Shown here: piece after piece, positions 6,719 through 9,127 of the stretch
Layout: every line of letters begins with the position of its first letter
Numbering within the stretch: position 1 is the first letter of the stretch
NCBI GenBank assembly: GCA_902476765.1
Contig: CABSEJ010000126.1
Location: 1 to 9,127 of the forward strand
Direction: 5' to 3'
Length of the DNA: 9,127 bases
DNA from: an uncultured Blautia sp.
GTDB taxonomy: Bacteria; Bacillota; Clostridia; Lachnospirales; Lachnospiraceae
Position numbers and translations under genes: made by a program
Notes under the pieces: generated by a model
Told to the model about the DNA's origin: nothing
The model's database searches: none
The model's input: only the letters and a program-made list of their open reading frames with translations

Positions 6719-7966
6719 TTAGGTTCCGCTTAAAACCCTGTGGAGAACATCAGCCAGAGGCTCCATAGCATTCATTTCCTCCTGCACGGTATTGGTCTGG
6801 GCACCGCACTCTACCAGCAGGGCCTTAGGCCGCAGGTGAAGATTATATCGGTATCCCCTGAGATAAATAGTCCTTGCTAAATCCGGATAATATTTTTCAC
6901 ATTCCAACATGAGCTGGAGGGAAAAAGCCAGATTATCTTTTATATAAGGATTGGGCAGGTAGGAAATCTCACCATTTTTATTGGTTCGGCTTAGACCGTT
7001 AAAAAACATAATTTTTGCAGTTTCTTTTCCGTTAACCTGGGTTACCAGACGCTTGTCATCCGGTACGCCGTCCCTATGCAGGTCAATAACTACTTCTATG
7101 CTGGGATTTTCCTCCAGTACCTGGCTGATTCTCTCCTGGGCATAGGTATAGGCCTGATTCCTGTCCAGTTTTCCGTCCACAATGTCAAAAGTATCCGTCA
7201 CATGGATAACATTATACCCATAATTCTCTTTTAACAACTGGGTCAGATACTCTCCCACTCCAACTATAGTGGTAGAAGTATCCCCCGGAACCGAATCAAT
7301 AAACTCTTCCTGGGAATGGCTGTGATAAATCAATATCTGAGGCTGGTCATTGCCTGTTGTCATCCTTAAATCCATCTGTACCAGTTCCGGCGCATTCAGT
7401 TGTTCACTATTGATACTGGTGGTACTGTCTACCGTATAAAAATTGCTGAGAACAAAATCAAAATCCTGAAATTTCTCCAAAGGTATATCTGTCACAGGGG
7501 CTCTGGCCTGACTTGAAGCAGCGGCACTTTGTGTGTCTTCTTGTTCCTGGGAAGTTTGTTCCTCATCTAAACCTCCGGTAATTTCCAGGCCGGAGGAGTC
7601 CGGTCCCGCCTCCTGATTTTCTTCCAACAGCTTTGCCGCCAGAAATTCTGAATTTTCTTCCACAATTTTCTGGCTTGTGTCAACATCCTCCTGAACCTCT
7701 TCCTGATTGTCCAGAGATGCCGCTGCCGGTATTTCCTCTTTTATTTTTTCTGTTATCCAGGAAATCACATCCGTATTTTTTTCCTCCTTCTGCCATACGG
7801 CTCCGGGAAGATATAGCTCAACGGCCTGCTGCTGTACGTTTCTCATCATCATCTGAAGGGTCCCCTCTCCTAAAGACAGTCCCTTTATGATAATATAGCC
7901 GGCCAAAACCGACGTGGCTATCCATATCCCAGCAGAAGCTATTTTTCCGGCATCTCTTTTCTTCAC
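6719..7966 (-). CDS. spoIIP: stage II sporulation protein P (SpoIIP), cell-wall hydrolase
   Basis: A 415-residue mother-cell protein. In known systems SpoIIP works with SpoIID and SpoIIM to digest septal peptidoglycan and drive engulfment of the forespore. An N-terminal membrane anchor (about residues 10-30, ASAGIWIATSVLAGYIII) is followed by a long acidic Glu/Gln/Ser linker (about 85-155). The conserved domain begins near residue 160. Its motifs are ILIYHSHSQEEF (211-222, with H215, H217, E220), VVIDLHRDG (292-300, H297) and LLVECGAQTNT (383-393, E386), the expected metal-site and catalytic positions. GTG at 7966 is preferred because GAGG lies 7 bases upstream; the adjacent TTG at 7969 would leave only 4. 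The gene follows gpr, as in Bacillus and many clostridia. Its usual downstream neighbour lepA is displaced by six glycan genes. Confidence 0.95.
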   Translation of the reverse strand: MKKRDAGKIASAGIWIATSVLAGYIIIKGLSLGEGTLQMMMRNVQQQAVELYLPGAVWQKEEKNTDVISWITEKIKEEIPAAASLDNQEEVQEDVDTSQKIVEENSEFLAAKLLEENQEAGPDSSGLEITGGLDEEQTSQEQEDTQSAAASSQARAPVTDIPLEKFQDFDFVLSNFYTVDSTTSINSEQLNAPELVQMDLRMTTGNDQPQILIYHSHSQEEFIDSVPGDTSTTIVGVGEYLTQLLKENYGYNVIHVTDTFDIVDGKLDRNQAYTYAQERISQVLEENPSIEVVIDLHRDGVPDDKRLVTQVNGKETAKIMFFNGLSRTNKNGEISYLPNPYIKDNLAFSLQLMLECEKYYPDLARTIYLRGYRYNLHLRPKALLVECGAQTNTVQEEMNAMEPLADVLHRVLSGT

Positions 7967-7982
7967 CAAATCACCTCATATC

Positions 7983-8012
7983 TATATATGAGACAATCCT
8001 TTTTATTTATGA
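7983..8012 (-). promoter_or_regulatory. possible sigma-E-type promoter for spoIIP
   Basis: On the minus strand TCATAAA (8006-8012), containing the -35 core ATA, lies 17 bp before CATATATA (7983-7990), which fits the CATANNT -10 core. ATA-N16-18-CATANNT is the mother-cell sigma-E pattern known from Bacillus, and spoIIP is a sigma-E gene there. Weakness: the transcript would begin at about 7976, inside the ribosome binding site, so the spacing to the gene is unusually short. Confidence 0.3.
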
Positions 8013-8063
8013 CACTATCCTCTCTGGCCGGGTACTCTCTGTATTATGATGTTATCCTCTCTG
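8008..8063. repeat. imperfect 19-bp direct repeat spanning the gpr stop and the gpr-spoIIP gap
   Basis: The plus-strand copies TATGACACTATCCTCTCTG (8008-8026) and TATGATGTTATCCTCTCTG (8045-8063) match at 16 of 19 positions, 37 bp apart. The second copy includes the last codons and stop of gpr. Read on the minus strand, each copy contains CAGAGAGGATA followed by a CATAA sequence. It may be a remnant of a small tandem duplication; no function is evident. Confidence 0.6.
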
Positions 8064-9038
8064 AACTTTGGAAAAGGTCATATTCAGCCCCTCGGAAATA
8101 GTATACGCCAGACGCTTTATGGTTTCATCCACATCTTTTGGGGTGACAAACATACTGTGCAGAGAAGGTGCAATCATTTCTTCCAAAAACTCTTTTTTCT
8201 CTGCTTCTTCCAGAGTATCCAGCAAGTGAGACATTGAATCGTGAACAATAGTAGCGGCGTCCACCACCGTAGGGACCCCGATTCCGATTACCTCTACTCC
8301 CAGGGTTTCTTTTGTCAGACCTGTCCTGTGGTTTCCTACTCCGGAGCCCGGGTTGATTCCTGTGTCTGTTATCTGGATAGTCCGGTTCAGTCTCCGGATA
8401 CTTCTGGCGGCCAAAGCATCAATAGCTATAACCACATCCGGTCTGGTTTCTTCTACCACACCACGAATGATTTCCATAGTTTCCATACCGGTTTGAGCCA
8501 TTACCCCCGGTACCAGCCCGCTTATACTGTGAGCCTGTTCCTCTCCCATTCCACGGACCCCGTATTCATTGATAATATGCCGGGTAATACGCAGATTAGA
8601 CACCACGTCCGGTCCCAGAGCGTCCGGAGTAATTTCCCGGTTTCCCAGTCCCACCACCAGAACTTTTTGTTCTCTGTCCAGGGGGAGCAGTTGCTTCATA
8701 TGTTTTGCCAGTTCCAGGGAAACCTCCCTATGGTAATCCTCGTCAGGCACGGAAAGATTAGGGGCTTCCAGCGTAATGTATACCCCCTGGGCTCTGCCCA
8801 TGGCTTTCGCCCCGTTTTCTGTTTCGATTTTCACTACCGTGGTTCTGATGTCTTTCTCTTGGTTATAATCCTCCTTTATCACAACTCCTCTGATTTCCAC
8901 ATTATCTTCTTCAAACTTTTCCTTTGCTTCCAGAGCCAAATCCGTATGAATTCTCGTCATTGCCATGCTTTTTTCCTCCAGACCATAAGGTATTTCTACT
9001 TTATTTTTTGCATTTTCAAACATTTTATGTATTGACAT
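8052..9038 (-). CDS. gpr: GPR germination protease (spore protease, peptidase family A25)
   Basis: A 328-residue protease made in the forespore as a zymogen; in germination it degrades small acid-soluble spore proteins. The N-terminal propeptide leads to the conserved processing region THTDLALEA-like segment (HTDLALEA at 31-38). The two aspartates thought to be catalytic in Bacillus GPR fall in TPDALGP (D139) and AIDALAAR (D207). VLVVGLGN (126-133), DTGINPGSGVGNHR (225-238) and EVIGIGVPTVVDA (249-261) are also characteristic. The length is slightly below the ~370 residues of Bacillus and normal for clostridia. The start at 9038 has only a weak ribosome site (GAGAAG); the ATG at residue 6 has none. 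The gene lies immediately upstream of spoIIP, the usual order. A sigma-G -10-like CATTCTA is at 9055-9061, but I could not find a matching -35. Confidence 0.96.
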   Translation of the reverse strand: MSIHKMFENAKNKVEIPYGLEEKSMAMTRIHTDLALEAKEKFEEDNVEIRGVVIKEDYNQEKDIRTTVVKIETENGAKAMGRAQGVYITLEAPNLSVPDEDYHREVSLELAKHMKQLLPLDREQKVLVVGLGNREITPDALGPDVVSNLRITRHIINEYGVRGMGEEQAHSISGLVPGVMAQTGMETMEIIRGVVEETRPDVVIAIDALAARSIRRLNRTIQITDTGINPGSGVGNHRTGLTKETLGVEVIGIGVPTVVDAATIVHDSMSHLLDTLEEAEKKEFLEEMIAPSLHSMFVTPKDVDETIKRLAYTISEGLNMTFSKVQRG

Positions 9039-9060
9039 TTCTTCTCAAATAAACTAGAAT
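9032..9060 (+). promoter_or_regulatory. near-consensus housekeeping promoter, divergent from gpr (probably for rpsT)
   Basis: TTGACA (9032-9037) is a perfect -35 box, followed after 17 bp by TAGAAT (9055-9060), 5/6 to the -10 consensus. It fires rightward, away from gpr, with a start near 9067. The -35 box overlaps the gpr start codon complement (9036-9038). No coding start is visible before the window ends. In Bacillus and clostridia the divergent neighbour of gpr is usually rpsT (ribosomal protein S20), so that is the expected gene. Confidence 0.7.
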
Positions 9061-9074
9061 GAAAAAGCATGTTA

Positions 9075-9103
9075 TATCGGAGTGTTCCGTGTCTTCTCCG
9101 ATA
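9075..9103 (+). repeat. 8-bp perfect inverted repeat in the 5' leader of the divergent transcript
   Basis: TATCGGAG (9075-9082) pairs with CTCCGATA (9096-9103) across a 13-base loop. It begins about 8 bases after the transcription start expected from the 9032-9060 promoter, so it would form a hairpin at the 5' end of that mRNA. It has no following T run on either strand, which argues against a terminator. It could stabilise the mRNA, take part in control, or bind a protein as DNA. Confidence 0.55.
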
Positions 9104-9127
9104 AAAAACCCTATTTTAATAAATTAT

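Noticed and set aside
8241..9035. 264-codon open frame on the plus strand opposite gpr
   Set aside because: It lies wholly antisense to a well-conserved gpr, is rich in Ser, His and Phe with no domain or credible ribosome site, and is best explained as a codon-bias shadow.
9055..9084. Full sigma-G promoter for gpr
   Set aside because: CATTCTA fits the -10 box, but the bases 16-18 bp upstream on the minus strand (CTCC region) do not match the sigma-G -35 pattern, so I did not call it as a feature.
9075..9103. Inverted repeat as an intrinsic terminator
   Set aside because: Neither strand has a T run immediately after the stem; the T-rich run precedes it on the minus strand.
9069..9104. 11-codon plus-strand open frame beginning ATG at 9069
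   Set aside because: It starts almost at the expected transcript start, has no ribosome binding site, and runs through the inverted repeat; probably chance.

Overview
The window reads as a chromosomal segment of an endospore-forming Firmicute, most likely a clostridium of the Lachnospiraceae type. It carries gpr (spore germination protease) and spoIIP (stage II sporulation cell-wall hydrolase), and the start of a lepA whose first 97 residues match clostridial LepA closely. All genes lie on the minus strand, so transcription runs from high to low coordinates: gpr > spoIIP > six surface-glycan genes > lepA (cut by the window edge).

Region by region. (1) 9039-9127 is a divergent control region. 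It holds a near-consensus plus-strand housekeeping promoter whose -35 box overlaps the gpr start codon, and an 8-bp inverted repeat just downstream; by conserved Firmicute gene order the outgoing gene is probably rpsT. (2) 6719-9038 holds gpr and spoIIP, separated by about 85 bp containing a possible sigma-E-type promoter and an imperfect 19-bp direct repeat. (3) 306-6599 is a tight operon of six genes: LicD-family phosphotransferase, Wzx-type flippase, GT4 glycosyltransferase, GT2 polyprenyl-phosphate sugar transferase, DUF2304 small membrane protein and DUF2142 GT-C-type membrane protein. Neighbours overlap by 4 or 8 bp, so translation is probably coupled. (4) 1-292 is the start of lepA, 13 bp after the last glycan gene, with its ribosome binding site touching that gene's stop codon.

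How they may work together. The GT4 would add a sugar to a lipid-linked glycan on the cytoplasmic face and the flippase would carry that glycan across the membrane. GT2 with DUF2304 would make a polyprenyl-phosphate monosugar, and DUF2142 would transfer that sugar to the glycan outside. LicD would add a phosphate-linked substituent. No initiating phosphoglycosyltransferase, polymerase, ligase or choline-uptake gene is present, so the cassette must use or decorate a glycan begun elsewhere.

The main point of interest is location. gpr-spoIIP-lepA is a widely conserved housekeeping/sporulation block in Firmicutes, and here a complete glycan operon sits inside it. The individual proteins are recognisable families; I see no clearly unprecedented system, mobile element, tRNA, rRNA or CRISPR array.
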